In this document: piece after piece, positions 6,413 through 15,512 of the stretch
Layout of the letters: every line of letters starts with the position of its first letter
Numbering within the stretch: the stretch's first letter is position 1
Source of the DNA: Chloroflexota bacterium
GTDB taxonomy: Bacteria > Chloroflexota > Limnocylindria > Limnocylindrales > CSP1-4
Assembly: GCA_016875645.1 (NCBI GenBank)
Contig: VGPE01000006.1
Span: 1 to 28,128 of the forward strand
DNA: 28,128 nt
Reading direction: 5' to 3'
The notes under the pieces: generated by a model
Told to the model about the DNA's origin: nothing
What the model saw: the letters and a program-made list of their open reading frames with translations, nothing else
The model's database searches: none
Program-made: the position numbers and the translations under genes

Positions 6413-7266
6413 CTATTGGTCGCGCGGGTCGTCGCCCCAAGCATCGCCGAAGAGAACTCGGCCCCATCCGGTCGCCGGCAGTCCGTACTCGGCGCGTTGC
6501 TCAGCTGTCATCGAGGCCCAGTACTGCCGCGTGATCTCGGGGACCGACCCAGGAGCAGCCGCTGACGGTACGAGCAGGGGCTCGGGCGGCGCTGCTTCGA
6601 GCCACGCCTCGAGACCGGGTGCCACATCCCGAAACGAGCGAGACCAGCCCCCGTCGCGGCCGCGACCATCAAGCTCGTCGGGATTCCATTCAACGACGCG
6701 GCCATCCGGGCTCGCGGCGTCAACGCACGCGAAGCTGCCGCCAAGGTCGACGATTGGCACGTGCGCCGCCGGCCAGACCCACCGTGGGTTCTCCGTCGTC
6801 GAGTCACTCATCTCCTCGTAGAGGTCCTCGATCGACTTGCCGTGGTCGGTCGTCCAGCCGCCACTGATCCCGACGATCCCGGGGCCCGGCCCGAATCCCC
6901 CGTTGGCGACTTCGAGATACAGGCGCCGAAGCAGCAATGGGAGGGCGAAGCCGAGGCGCGACTCGGCGGCGGCAAGTGCGTCCGACGTGGCAGGCTCGGG
7001 AAGTGGCCGCCGATCGGGCGTCCTGAGCCTTCGTTCGATGTCGTCGGCCTTCGCGGACAACTCCGCGGCGGCTCCCTGGTCACGGAGCCGCCGTAGATCC
7101 TGCGCGGTCGACCGACCGACTGAGAACAGGTCGCAACCCCCAGTCCGGCGATGGCGGCAGTCAGCTCATCTCGCTCACTGTCGACTCGGCGTCGAGGGTC
7201 AGCAATTCGATCCCGCAACCTTCCGATGAGCAGATCGTGACCGTTGATCCCTGACGACTCGCCCAT
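6413..7266 (-). CDS. SMI1/KNR4 (SUKH) family protein, one-base frameshift near 7137-7141
   Basis: The SUKH domain spans most of the protein and is recognised by LGFALPLLLRRLYLEVANGG, GIVGISGGW, WPAAHVPIVDLGGSFACVD and the late WLEAA. Many bacterial members neutralise contact-dependent or polymorphic toxins; others have no known role. The frame with the domain has no good start (only TTG at 7060) and stays open to 7168. An ATG at 7266, preceded by AGAGGA, opens another frame (MGESSGINGHDLLIGRLRD), and adding one G to the five-G run (plus-strand CCCCC, 7137-7141) joins both into a smooth 284-residue protein. No toxin gene is visible next to it. The C-terminus carries an extra tail of about 40 residues. 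It lies 14 bases upstream of the DppC-type gene, so the two are probably co-transcribed. Confidence 0.75.
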
Positions 7267-7502
7267 TCCGCATCCTCTCGGCTGAGCGCCCGGCGTGCGC
7301 CTCCTGCCGACAACCAAGGATGCTATTCGGGATGGGGAGCGAGAGGTGCTGGACGGAAGCCGAGCTTCGGCGCGCCATCCGCGACTGGGGATGCTGCGGG
7401 TGAGGAGCCCGAAGAGCACCGCGAGTACCGCGAAGATCGGCTCGACTCCGACTAGCGGGGGCGGCGTTCGTCGCGGCGGCCACCGGCCGTCGTGCACGTC
7501 CC

Positions 7503-7508
7503 TACAAT
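7503..7508 (+). promoter_or_regulatory. -10 box of the serine operon, leaderless type
   Basis: TACAAT ends 9 bases before the ATG of the DUF1015 gene and no ribosome-binding site is present between them. The transcript would start at or next to the ATG. No convincing -35 box is seen. Confidence 0.5.
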
Positions 7509-7517
7509 CGCCAACCT

Positions 7518-8738
<1,221 letters not shown>

Positions 8739-8751
8739 GAGCCGACCGACG

Positions 8752-9768
8752 ATGAAGGTCCTTGTCGCCGACCAATTCGAGCCGTCGGGCATCGCCGGCC
8801 TGGAGGCTGCCGGGTGCGAGGTCGTCTACGACCCAGCCCTCAAGGACGACGCGCTCGGCGCGGCGATCCGCGAGACCCGCGCACAGGTCCTGATCGTCCG
8901 GGGCACCAAGGTGACCGCCGACATGCTGGGCGGCAGTGAGCTCGGGCTGATCGTGCGAGCGGGCGCCGGCTACAACACGATCGACGTCGCGGCGGCCTCG
9001 GCGCGCGGCATCGCCGTCTCCAACTGCCCCGGCAAGAACGCCACGGCCGTCGCGGAACTGACGCTGGGGTTGATCCTGGCGCTGGACCGGCGAATCCCGG
9101 ACAACGTCGCCGATCTGCGCGCCGGTCGCTGGAACAAGAAAGAATTCGCGAAGGCCGCCGGGTTGATGGGTCGCACGCTCGGCCTGATCGGATTTGGAAG
9201 CATCGCCCAGGACGTCGCCAGGCGCGCGCAGGCCTTCGGTATGCACGTGATCGCCTGGAGCCGCTCGTTCGCGGACGGCAGGCCTGTGGACTTCGCCGCC
9301 TACGGCCTCTCCGACATCACCGCGGCGAGGTCCCCTGCCGAGGTCGTCGATGCCGCCGACATCGTGAGTATCCACGTCGCGCTGGCCCCCGAGACGCGCG
9401 GACTCGTGGATGCGGCCCTGATCGCCCGCCTCAAGCCCGGCGCGTTCGTCATCAACACGTCTCGTGCGGAAGTCGTGGACCACGACGCCCTGGCCGCAGC
9501 CGTCCGCGAACGCGGGATCCGCGTCGGCCTTGACGTCTACCCGGACGAGCCGACCGCCCCCACGGCCGACTACTCCCTGGACCTGCTCAAGCTCCCTGGC
9601 GTCTACGGCACCCACCACATCGGCGCATCCACCGACCAGGCGCAGGAAGCAGTCGCTGCCGAGACGGTACGGATCGTGCGGTCGTTCGTCGAGACGGGCC
9701 AGGTTCCCAACATCGTGAACAGCGCCCGGCTCGTGCCGCGCCCAGGCGCGAAGGAGAGCCGACCGTGA
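8752..9768 (+). CDS. serA: D-3-phosphoglycerate dehydrogenase, short form without ACT domain
   Basis: The enzyme oxidises 3-phosphoglycerate to 3-phosphohydroxypyruvate with NAD, the first step of serine synthesis. The 338-residue length is that of the short form: there is no C-terminal ACT or ASB domain, so feedback control by serine is not expected through that route. Visible features are a substrate-domain segment LIVRAGAGYNTIDV, the Rossmann fingerprint LIGFGSIA at about 143-150, and the catalytic trio Arg in NTSRAEVVD, Glu in VYPDEPTAP and His in GTHHIGAS. The ATG is supported by AGGAG at 8737-8741, which overlaps the stop of the DUF1015 gene. The 3' end overlaps serC (GTGA). The family also contains other 2-hydroxyacid dehydrogenases, but the serC neighbour settles the role. 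Confidence 0.93.
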   Translation: MKVLVADQFEPSGIAGLEAAGCEVVYDPALKDDALGAAIRETRAQVLIVRGTKVTADMLGGSELGLIVRAGAGYNTIDVAAASARGIAVSNCPGKNATAVAELTLGLILALDRRIPDNVADLRAGRWNKKEFAKAAGLMGRTLGLIGFGSIAQDVARRAQAFGMHVIAWSRSFADGRPVDFAAYGLSDITAARSPAEVVDAADIVSIHVALAPETRGLVDAALIARLKPGAFVINTSRAEVVDHDALAAAVRERGIRVGLDVYPDEPTAPTADYSLDLLKLPGVYGTHHIGASTDQAQEAVAAETVRIVRSFVETGQVPNIVNSARLVPRPGAKESRP

Positions 9769-10850
9769 CCAAGCGCGTCTACAACTTCTCGTCCGGCCCG
9801 GCCGTCCTGCCGCTGCCCGTCCTGGAGCAGGCGCAGCGCGATCTCGTGGCGCTGCCGGGCGTCGGCATGTCGGTCATGGAGATCAGCCACCGCTCATCGA
9901 CGTTCGAAGGGATCATCGGGAAGGCGGAGGCAGATCTCCGTGCGCTGGCCGGCATCCCGGACTCGTACCGGATCCTGTTCCTGCAGGGTGGCGCGACGCT
10001 CCAGTTCTCGATGGTCCCCCTGAACCTGCTGACCGAGGGCCGGACCGCCGACTACATCATGACCGGCAGCTGGGCCGACAAGGCCGTCAAGGAAGCCCGG
10101 CGCGTCGGCAGCGTGCACGAGACGGGATCCACCGCCGACACGAACTTCAACCGGATCCCTTCGGATGCCGAGCTCCGGTTCACCCCCGGCGCGGCCTACG
10201 TGCACATGACCGCCAACAACACCATCGAGGGGACGGAGTGGCACCGCCTGCCGCCGGTCGGCGACGCGCCGCTGGTGAGCGACGCCTCGTCGGACATTTT
10301 CAGCCGGCCCATCGACATCGCGAAGTACGGGCTGGTCTACGCGGGTGCCCAGAAGAACCTCGGCCCATCCGGCGTGACGGTCGTGATCATCCGGCAGGAC
10401 CTCCTCGAGCGTTCCAGCCCGTCGCTCCACACGATGCTCAACTACGCCGTCCACGCCGAGAACGGCTCGCTGTACAACACCCCGCCGGCGTTCGGCGTCT
10501 ACGTGCTCGGCCTCGTGCTGGAGTGGCTGATCGGCCAGGGCGGGCTGCCCGCGATCGCCACGATCAACGAGCGCAAGGCCGGAAAGCTGTACGCGGAGCT
10601 GGACCGGACCGGCTTCTGGCGACCGACCGCCGAGAAGGCCAGCCGGAGCCTGATGAACGTCACGTTCCGCCTCGCGACGGAGGACCAGGAGAAGGCCTTC
10701 ATCAAGGAGTCCACGGCGGCCGGGTTCGACGGCCTCAAGGGTCATCGCTCGGTGGGCGGGATGCGCGCCTCGATCTACAACGCGTTCCCCGAGAAGGGCG
10801 TCGACGACCTGATCGCGTTCATGCGCGACTTCGAACGGCGCAACGGATAG
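9765..10850 (+). CDS. serC: Phosphoserine aminotransferase
   Basis: The enzyme moves an amino group from glutamate to 3-phosphohydroxypyruvate to give phosphoserine; it uses PLP. The 361-residue protein has the standard start VYNFSSGPAVLPLPVLEQAQ, the glycine segment LFLQGGATLQF, HMTANNTIEGTEW, DASSDIFSRP, and the PLP lysine in GAQKNLGPSG at about 196. The C-terminal part GHRSVGGMRASIYNAFP holds the His-Arg pair used for the substrate phosphate. It starts at GTG, overlapping the serA stop by four bases, with AAGGAG upstream inside serA. It is the last clear gene of the operon. Confidence 0.96.
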   Translation: MTKRVYNFSSGPAVLPLPVLEQAQRDLVALPGVGMSVMEISHRSSTFEGIIGKAEADLRALAGIPDSYRILFLQGGATLQFSMVPLNLLTEGRTADYIMTGSWADKAVKEARRVGSVHETGSTADTNFNRIPSDAELRFTPGAAYVHMTANNTIEGTEWHRLPPVGDAPLVSDASSDIFSRPIDIAKYGLVYAGAQKNLGPSGVTVVIIRQDLLERSSPSLHTMLNYAVHAENGSLYNTPPAFGVYVLGLVLEWLIGQGGLPAIATINERKAGKLYAELDRTGFWRPTAEKASRSLMNVTFRLATEDQEKAFIKESTAAGFDGLKGHRSVGGMRASIYNAFPEKGVDDLIAFMRDFERRNG

Positions 10851-10948
10851 ATCCGGCGCGCGGACCTCGCGGACGAAGACGATGAGGCAGCCCGGCTGAT
10901 GCTCGCCCGGACCGAACCGGCCTGTCTCGTCATCGCGGGCGGATCAAC

Positions 10949-11278
10949 ATGCAGGTGCCGGGTATTCCCCGATTCGTCTTCACGATGGAGCTGATCTCGC
11001 GTGGCCCGGATCAGACCGACATCGTCGATCGCGCTGCGCGCCCGCGAACGGCGAAGGACCGTGCAACCATGGAAGCGCTGATGGTGCCGCTCCGAGGAGT
11101 GCTGACGAGCGGGGCTGCAGCGCTCATCGACCTCGCCGCGGCCGACGCCGCGGAGCGCGCTGCCGGCCGTGAAGCGGAGCCCGACGTCCCGGCGAGCACC
11201 GCCCGCCACCTGTCGTCGCCCGTGACGGCCGCCGGCGGACCCATCGTCTATCTGCCCGATGACGCGGGCGCGGAGTAG
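10949..11278 (+). CDS. Small hypothetical protein, possibly the C-terminal part of an SRPBCC-type protein
   Basis: The 109-residue product has an N-terminal strand segment FVFTMELISRGPDQTDIVDR, then a helix-forming, Ala-rich half (LIDLAAADAAERAAG). The order, a hydrophobic strand with GPxxT followed by a long C-terminal helix, recalls the last third of SRPBCC/polyketide-cyclase proteins, but the match is weak. There is no good ribosome site at the ATG, and the end overlaps the convergent LysA-like gene by 31 bases. It may be a remnant or a chance frame; no function is proposed. Confidence 0.35.
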   Translation: MQVPGIPRFVFTMELISRGPDQTDIVDRAARPRTAKDRATMEALMVPLRGVLTSGAAALIDLAAADAAERAAGREAEPDVPASTARHLSSPVTAAGGPIVYLPDDAGAE

Positions 11279-12693
11279 CCAGGCTCGGCAGCCGACCCGA
11301 CCGGCGGCCGCAGCCGCTCGGGGATGCGGTGGTGCGAGAAGACGTCCTCGACCGACTCGCGTTCCTTGATCACCTCCGCCTGACCGTCGTTGACCAGGAC
11401 CGTGGCCGGGAGCGGCACCCCGTTGTAGCGCGCGGTGAAGATCTCCGCGTACATCCCCGCGTCCAGCGCGGCAACCAGGTCTCCCCGGGCAAGGCGCGGC
11501 ATCGGGCGATCGGCACCCAGGGGGGAACCGGCACACAGCGGGCCGACCACGTCCACCCGCTCGACGGGCGCCTCGCGGAGCTTGCCGGCGGCCAGCAGGT
11601 GGTAGGTGACCCCCATGAGGTCGATCCGGAGCAGGTTGTTCACCGAGAAGTCCACGTGCACCCAGGTCTTGCCGAGATCCCGCTTCACCGAGCCGACGGT
11701 GCCCAGCAGCACCCCGGCGTTCCCCGCCACATACCGACCAGGCTCGATCCAGAGCTCCGGCAGCTCCAGGCCGTGGGATTCGAACCCCTGCCGGAGGCCG
11801 GCCGTCAAGCCGTCGAGGTAGGCCTCGACCGGGTGGGGGTTCAGCTCGAGGCGGCCCGACTCCACGTCGCGCTCGCGCGGATACCCGCCGCCCACGTCAA
11901 GCACGCGGGGCGCAAGTCCCGTGAGCGTGTGGAGTTCCGCGACGGTCTCGGCGATCGCCCGGCCCCATGCCTCGTGAAACGCCGGATCGCGGCTGACACG
12001 CCCCACGTGGACGTGGTAGCCCGTGAGATCGAGGGACGGCGAGGCCGCAATCTCTCGCGCCAGACGCGCCGCAAGCGGCACGCTCAGGCCCCATTGGGCC
12101 TCCAGGACAGCGTCCCGAATCGACCCGCCACCGTGGGGAAGGTCGGGCGCGAAGTGGTCAACCCGCGTCGACGCGACCTTGAGGCGAAGGTTGACCCGCA
12201 CCCGACGGCCGGCAGAGACCGCCATGGCTGCCAGTCGGGGAACCTCGTCCTCGGCGTCAACGTTGACCGTCAGGCCCAGCTCCACCGCCCTGGCGAGCTC
12301 GGCGTCGGACTTGCTGCTGCCGTTGAGCACGATCGTCGAGGGATCTGCGCCGCCCGCGAAGGTGGCGTGGAGCTCGCCCAGGCCGAAGCAGTCCCCGCCC
12401 GCGCCTTCCGAGTTCGCGATCGCGCGGACCGCCAGGTTGTTGTTGGACTTGATCGCATACAGCACACGGGTCGGGCGTGGCCAGCGCGCGGCAAGGCCAG
12501 TGATCAGGCGCCGCAGGTTCACGCGAAGCGTCCGCTCGGAGATCACGAACAGCGGCGATCCGTACTCCTCGACGAGCGATCGCGCCGAACAGCCATCGAT
12601 GACCAGTTCACCGCCTGGACCCACGGTGAGGCTGTCCGATTTCGTCAGGATCGGGGACAGGACATCGCCTGCGGACGCAGACACGGCGCACAT
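11248..12693 (-). CDS. LysA-like fold-III PLP decarboxylase with altered substrate motif
   Basis: The 481-residue protein has the full architecture of diaminopimelate/ornithine decarboxylases: PLP lysine in LYAIKSNNN at about 81-89, GYHVHVGRVSRD at about 228-239, the glycine loop VLDVGGGYP, the phosphate-binding EPGRYVAG, catalytic Cys in VVGPLCAGSPLGADR at about 388-402, and AGMYAEIFTARYNG near the end. Two positions differ from true LysA. The residue after the catalytic Cys, acidic in DapDC (CESxD) and ODC (CDGxD) where it holds the distal amine, is Ala; and the HVGS(Q) segment reads HVGR. Substrate is therefore probably not diaminopimelate. An N-terminal extension of about 25 residues precedes the domain. 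ATG 12693 follows GGAGGAG. It is divergent from a phosphotriesterase-like gene. The fold is certain; the substrate is unknown. Confidence 0.85.
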   Translation of the reverse strand: MCAVSASAGDVLSPILTKSDSLTVGPGGELVIDGCSARSLVEEYGSPLFVISERTLRVNLRRLITGLAARWPRPTRVLYAIKSNNNLAVRAIANSEGAGGDCFGLGELHATFAGGADPSTIVLNGSSKSDAELARAVELGLTVNVDAEDEVPRLAAMAVSAGRRVRVNLRLKVASTRVDHFAPDLPHGGGSIRDAVLEAQWGLSVPLAARLAREIAASPSLDLTGYHVHVGRVSRDPAFHEAWGRAIAETVAELHTLTGLAPRVLDVGGGYPRERDVESGRLELNPHPVEAYLDGLTAGLRQGFESHGLELPELWIEPGRYVAGNAGVLLGTVGSVKRDLGKTWVHVDFSVNNLLRIDLMGVTYHLLAAGKLREAPVERVDVVGPLCAGSPLGADRPMPRLARGDLVAALDAGMYAEIFTARYNGVPLPATVLVNDGQAEVIKERESVEDVFSHHRIPERLRPPVGSAAEPGYSAPASSGR

Positions 12694-12808
12694 CTGAAAC
12701 GCTCCTCCGGTCGCATGCTGCTGGGTCGGATCGTAGCCGCCGTGTGGGCCATCCCCGTGGACCGCAAGCTATGGGCGCGCACCTGGCACACGCGGAGGAG
12801 GACCAGGC

Positions 12809-13750
12809 ATGACCAGCACATCGTCCGGACTCGTGATGACTGTCCGGGGCCCGATCCGGCCCGAGGAACTGGGCTTCACGCTGGCCCATGAGCACGTATT
12901 CATCGCGCTCTGGGATCTCGCTGCGCGGTTCGACTACCCGGTCCTGCTCGACGATGAGGACGTGCTGGCCGGTGAGCTCAGTCGGGCGCGGGACGCGGGA
13001 GTCCGCTCGCTGGTGGAGTTGACCGTTCCCGACATGGGGCGAGCCCCGGCCCGGCTTCGTGCCATGTCCGAGCGAACCGGTCTCAACATCGTCATGGGCT
13101 GCGGCTGGTACCGGGCGCCGTACTACCGGACGGAGGACCTGATCGACCGCCGCAGCGTTGGTGAGCTCGCGGAGCAGCTCCTGCGTGAGATCGCGGACGG
13201 GGCGGACGGTACCGGCGTGCGGCCCGGCGTCATCGGCGAGATCGGCGTGCACCGCAGCTGGGTCACGTCGATCGAGGAGCGCGTCCATCGCGCGGCCGGC
13301 CGCGCCCAGGTCGCGAGCGGCCTGCCGCTGATCACGCACTCGCCGCTCAGTCCAGTCGGCCTCGATCAGCTCACGATCCTCGAGGCCGAGGGTGTCGACC
13401 CCGCCCGGGTCGCGATCGGCCATTCCGATAGCTACCCGCACCTGCGCTACCACCTCGACATCCTCGCTCGCGGGGCGTGGGTGCTGTTCGACAACATCGG
13501 GACCGCGTACCCGAACCTCGAGGAACGGCGGCTCGGTCTCGTTCGAGAGCTGGTGGACCGGGGGTACGCACACCGACTGCTGCTCTCGCAGGACGTCTGC
13601 ACCGACTCGCAGCTGGAGTTCGGCGGCGGCCCGGGCTATGCCGGTGTCCCCACCCGCTTCCTGCCGGCCCTGCGCGCTGCCGGCGTGCCCCAGGAAGCGA
13701 TCATCGCGATGACAGTCGAAAACCCGAGACGCTTCCTGGCGATCGCCTAG
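12809..13750 (+). CDS. Phosphotriesterase-family metal-dependent hydrolase
   Basis: These amidohydrolase-fold enzymes use two metals to open lactones or cut phosphate or amide bonds. The 313-residue length fits the Php/PLL branch. All metal ligands are visible: HxH in LAHEHV at about 25-30, the bridging Glu in VIGEIG at about 143-148 (Glu, not the carboxylated Lys of classic phosphotriesterase), His in LITHSPLS at about 175, His in IGHSDS at about 205 and Asp in LLSQDVC at about 262. The C-terminus TVENPRRFLAIA is typical. GGAGGAGG lies 7 bases before the ATG. It starts 115 bases from the divergent LysA-like gene and may share regulation. The Glu bridge makes lactonase or an unknown esterase-like activity more likely than organophosphate cleavage, but the substrate cannot be read off. 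Confidence 0.9.
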   Translation: MTSTSSGLVMTVRGPIRPEELGFTLAHEHVFIALWDLAARFDYPVLLDDEDVLAGELSRARDAGVRSLVELTVPDMGRAPARLRAMSERTGLNIVMGCGWYRAPYYRTEDLIDRRSVGELAEQLLREIADGADGTGVRPGVIGEIGVHRSWVTSIEERVHRAAGRAQVASGLPLITHSPLSPVGLDQLTILEAEGVDPARVAIGHSDSYPHLRYHLDILARGAWVLFDNIGTAYPNLEERRLGLVRELVDRGYAHRLLLSQDVCTDSQLEFGGGPGYAGVPTRFLPALRAAGVPQEAIIAMTVENPRRFLAIA

Positions 13751-13762
13751 CAGGCCCCACGC

Positions 13763-14782
13763 TCAACGGGCACCCGATCCCTCGCCGTGCTCGTGCCCCT
13801 CGTCCTGCCCGATGGTGATGATGACCTTGCCGCGGACGTGCCCGGATCCGTAGTACGCCAGCGCCTCGGCAGCCTCGTTCATCGGGTACGTCCGGTCGAT
13901 GACCGGGGTGACCGCTCCAGACTCGATGAGTCCCGTGAGCGCCACCAGGTCCTCGCGCTTGTCGGTGGATGCGAACGGGCGGAGCCGCTGGGGCACGAAG
14001 GGTGACACCACGACCGCCTGAACGGCGCGGCGCAGGTAGCCACCCAGCCAGCGACCGCTGCCCTTGTTGCTGTTGGGGATCAGCATGCCTCGGCGAGTCA
14101 GGGCCCGCCGGAGCTCCGACAGCGACCGGTTCCCGACGTTGTCCAGGATCAGGTCGTACTGCTGCCCATTCGTGGTGAAGTCTTCCTGCGTGTAGTCGAT
14201 CACCTGGTCGGCGCCGAGCGAGCGAACCAGGCCCACGTTCGACGTGCTGCAGACGCCCGTCACCGCTGCGCCGAGGGCCTTCGCGATCTGCACCGCGAAC
14301 GTTCCCACACCTCCGGAGGCACCGTTGATCAGGACCCGCTGGCCAGGCTGGACCCGGCCGACGTCGCGGAACGCCTGCAGGGCGGTGACCCCGCCGATCG
14401 GGACAGCCGCCGCCTGCTCGAACGTCAGGTTGGAAGGCATCGGCGCCAACCGGTCCACTGACACGCAGGCGTACTCGGCGAAGCCTCCGTGGCCGATTCC
14501 GGCGTAGACCGCGTCTCCGGGGCTGAACGCCGAATCGCTGCCGCCGACCGCGGCCACGCGCCCGGCGATGGCAAGGCCCAGGACCGTGTTCCGTGGCCTC
14601 CGAAGTCCGGTCGAGAGTCGGACGATGTACGGCGTTCCGTGCATCAGATCCCAGTCACCCGGATTGACCGCCGCCGCGAGAACCCGAACCTGCACCTCGT
14701 TCACCCGCGGTGCCGGCGTGTCGACGTCCCGCAACTCGAGGCCACCAGGTAGGCCGTAGGCGTCGTTGACGATCGCCTTCAT
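13763..14782 (-). CDS. Zinc-free MDR oxidoreductase, quinone-oxidoreductase-like, NAD(P)-dependent
   Basis: A 339-residue medium-chain dehydrogenase/reductase. The catalytic domain shows VLAAAVNPGDWDLMHG at about 31-46 and a GDAVYAGIGHGGFAEY loop; no cysteine or histidine zinc ligands are present, as in quinone oxidoreductase-type members. The cofactor fold carries VLINGASGGVGTFAVQIAKA at about 147-166 (GxxGGVG, usual for NADPH), then DLILDNVGNRS and a C-terminal YYGSGHVRGKVII. The ATG at 14782 (MKAIVNDAYG) follows GGGGAGAG and is the family's normal beginning; a longer in-frame extension exists but is low-complexity. It lies 12 bases tail-to-tail from the phosphotriesterase-like gene and about 100 bases downstream of the Ddn-type gene on the same strand, so it may belong to the TetR-controlled unit. 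Confidence 0.9.
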   Translation of the reverse strand: MKAIVNDAYGLPGGLELRDVDTPAPRVNEVQVRVLAAAVNPGDWDLMHGTPYIVRLSTGLRRPRNTVLGLAIAGRVAAVGGSDSAFSPGDAVYAGIGHGGFAEYACVSVDRLAPMPSNLTFEQAAAVPIGGVTALQAFRDVGRVQPGQRVLINGASGGVGTFAVQIAKALGAAVTGVCSTSNVGLVRSLGADQVIDYTQEDFTTNGQQYDLILDNVGNRSLSELRRALTRRGMLIPNSNKGSGRWLGGYLRRAVQAVVVSPFVPQRLRPFASTDKREDLVALTGLIESGAVTPVIDRTYPMNEAAEALAYYGSGHVRGKVIITIGQDEGHEHGEGSGAR

Positions 14783-14882
14783 CGCCGCTCTCCCCATCCG
14801 CGACGAGCGCGAGGCGGCCGGAGTCGCCGGCGCCGGGAGACCTCGCTCGCGGCCGGTTGGCTCGGTTGGATCGCGGTCGCCA

Positions 14883-15383
14883 TCAGCCGGTCGCCGCCTG
14901 CCCCGGCTCAATCCGGCGGACGCGGAGTGCCTGATCGACGGCGAACCATCGGAAGCTGCGCTGGTCGCCGGCGGTGAACCGCGCCTCGACCGACTCGATC
15001 GGGACGATCTCCGGATGGTCGACCTGGTAGGTGTGCCCTTCGCTCACGATGGTCGCCGAGCCGCTCGCGAGCACGTTCTGGGCCCAGTTCGCGCGTGAAC
15101 AGTACGGCAGCGCGATCACGAACCCGTCGTCGGCGACGACCACACCGACGGGTGTCTCGTACGGTCGGCCTGAAACCCGCCCGCGATGCCGGATCACGGA
15201 TGCGTACGCTCCGGGCGCCCCGGCTGATCGCATCTGGCGCGGATTGAGGATCGCGCGCTGGAGTCGGACCAGGGGATGGAGCACGAGCGGGGACTTCGTC
15301 CGCATTCCGAGCACGAAAATGAGCCCGATCACAGCGACCCCGACGAGCAGTACGCCGGCGACGGTCGCCACCTGCATCACCAT
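14883..15383 (-). CDS. Deazaflavin (F420)-dependent nitroreductase-family protein with N-terminal membrane anchor
   Basis: The 166-residue protein begins with one membrane helix (VAGVLLVGVAVIGLIFVLGM at about 8-27), followed by the Ddn-type split-barrel: IRHRGRVSGRPYETPVGVVV at about 64-83, VIALPYCSRANWAQNVLASG at about 89-108 (the usual WxxNLxA segment) and a final strand before FRWFAVDQALRVRRIEP. Family members use F420H2 to reduce quinones or other hydrophobic compounds; the helix would place this one at the membrane. ATG 15383 has GGGAGG 6 bases upstream. The gene is divergent from a TetR regulator whose operator cluster lies between them, so it is probably the regulator's main target. 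Confidence 0.83.
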   Translation of the reverse strand: MVMQVATVAGVLLVGVAVIGLIFVLGMRTKSPLVLHPLVRLQRAILNPRQMRSAGAPGAYASVIRHRGRVSGRPYETPVGVVVADDGFVIALPYCSRANWAQNVLASGSATIVSEGHTYQVDHPEIVPIESVEARFTAGDQRSFRWFAVDQALRVRRIEPGQAATG

Positions 15384-15448
15384 CAGATGCCTCCCGGTCT
15401 CTGATCGGTGCCGGCCCCTCCACCCCCGCGAGAACCGACCCGGTCATC

Positions 15449-15491
15449 TACACTGTAAGCCTACGGTGTAAGCTAGCACTACGCCGTAAGC
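15449..15491. promoter_or_regulatory. Operator cluster for the TetR regulator
   Basis: The 12-base unit TAC-NNN-GTAAGC occurs three times: 15449-15460 (NNN ACT), 15462-15473 (GGT) and 15480-15491 (GCC). The first two overlap in a 22-base dyad (15449-15470) in which 9 of 11 base pairs are symmetric, with half-site TACAC-x-GTA. The cluster lies 21 bases before the GTG of the regulator gene and about 65 bases before the start of the divergent reductase gene, where binding would cover both promoters. This fits autoregulation by a TetR-family dimer. Confidence 0.72.
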
Positions 15492-15512
15492 TTGTCAAGA
15501 GGTGAGGCCCAG

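Noticed and set aside
5529..6821. Long plus-strand frame opposite the DppC-type and SUKH genes
   Set aside because: Low-complexity, charged translation; antisense shadow of a clear permease.
11768..11800. tRNA T-arm-like sequence (GGGGTTCGAATCCC on the minus strand)
   Set aside because: It is inside the LysA-like coding region (codons for QGFESHG) and no acceptor, D or anticodon arms surround it. It is a chance match and not a second attachment site.
11329..12891. 520-codon plus-strand frame opposite the LysA-like gene
   Set aside because: Antisense shadow of an enzyme with all its motifs intact; translation is His/Arg/Gly-rich.
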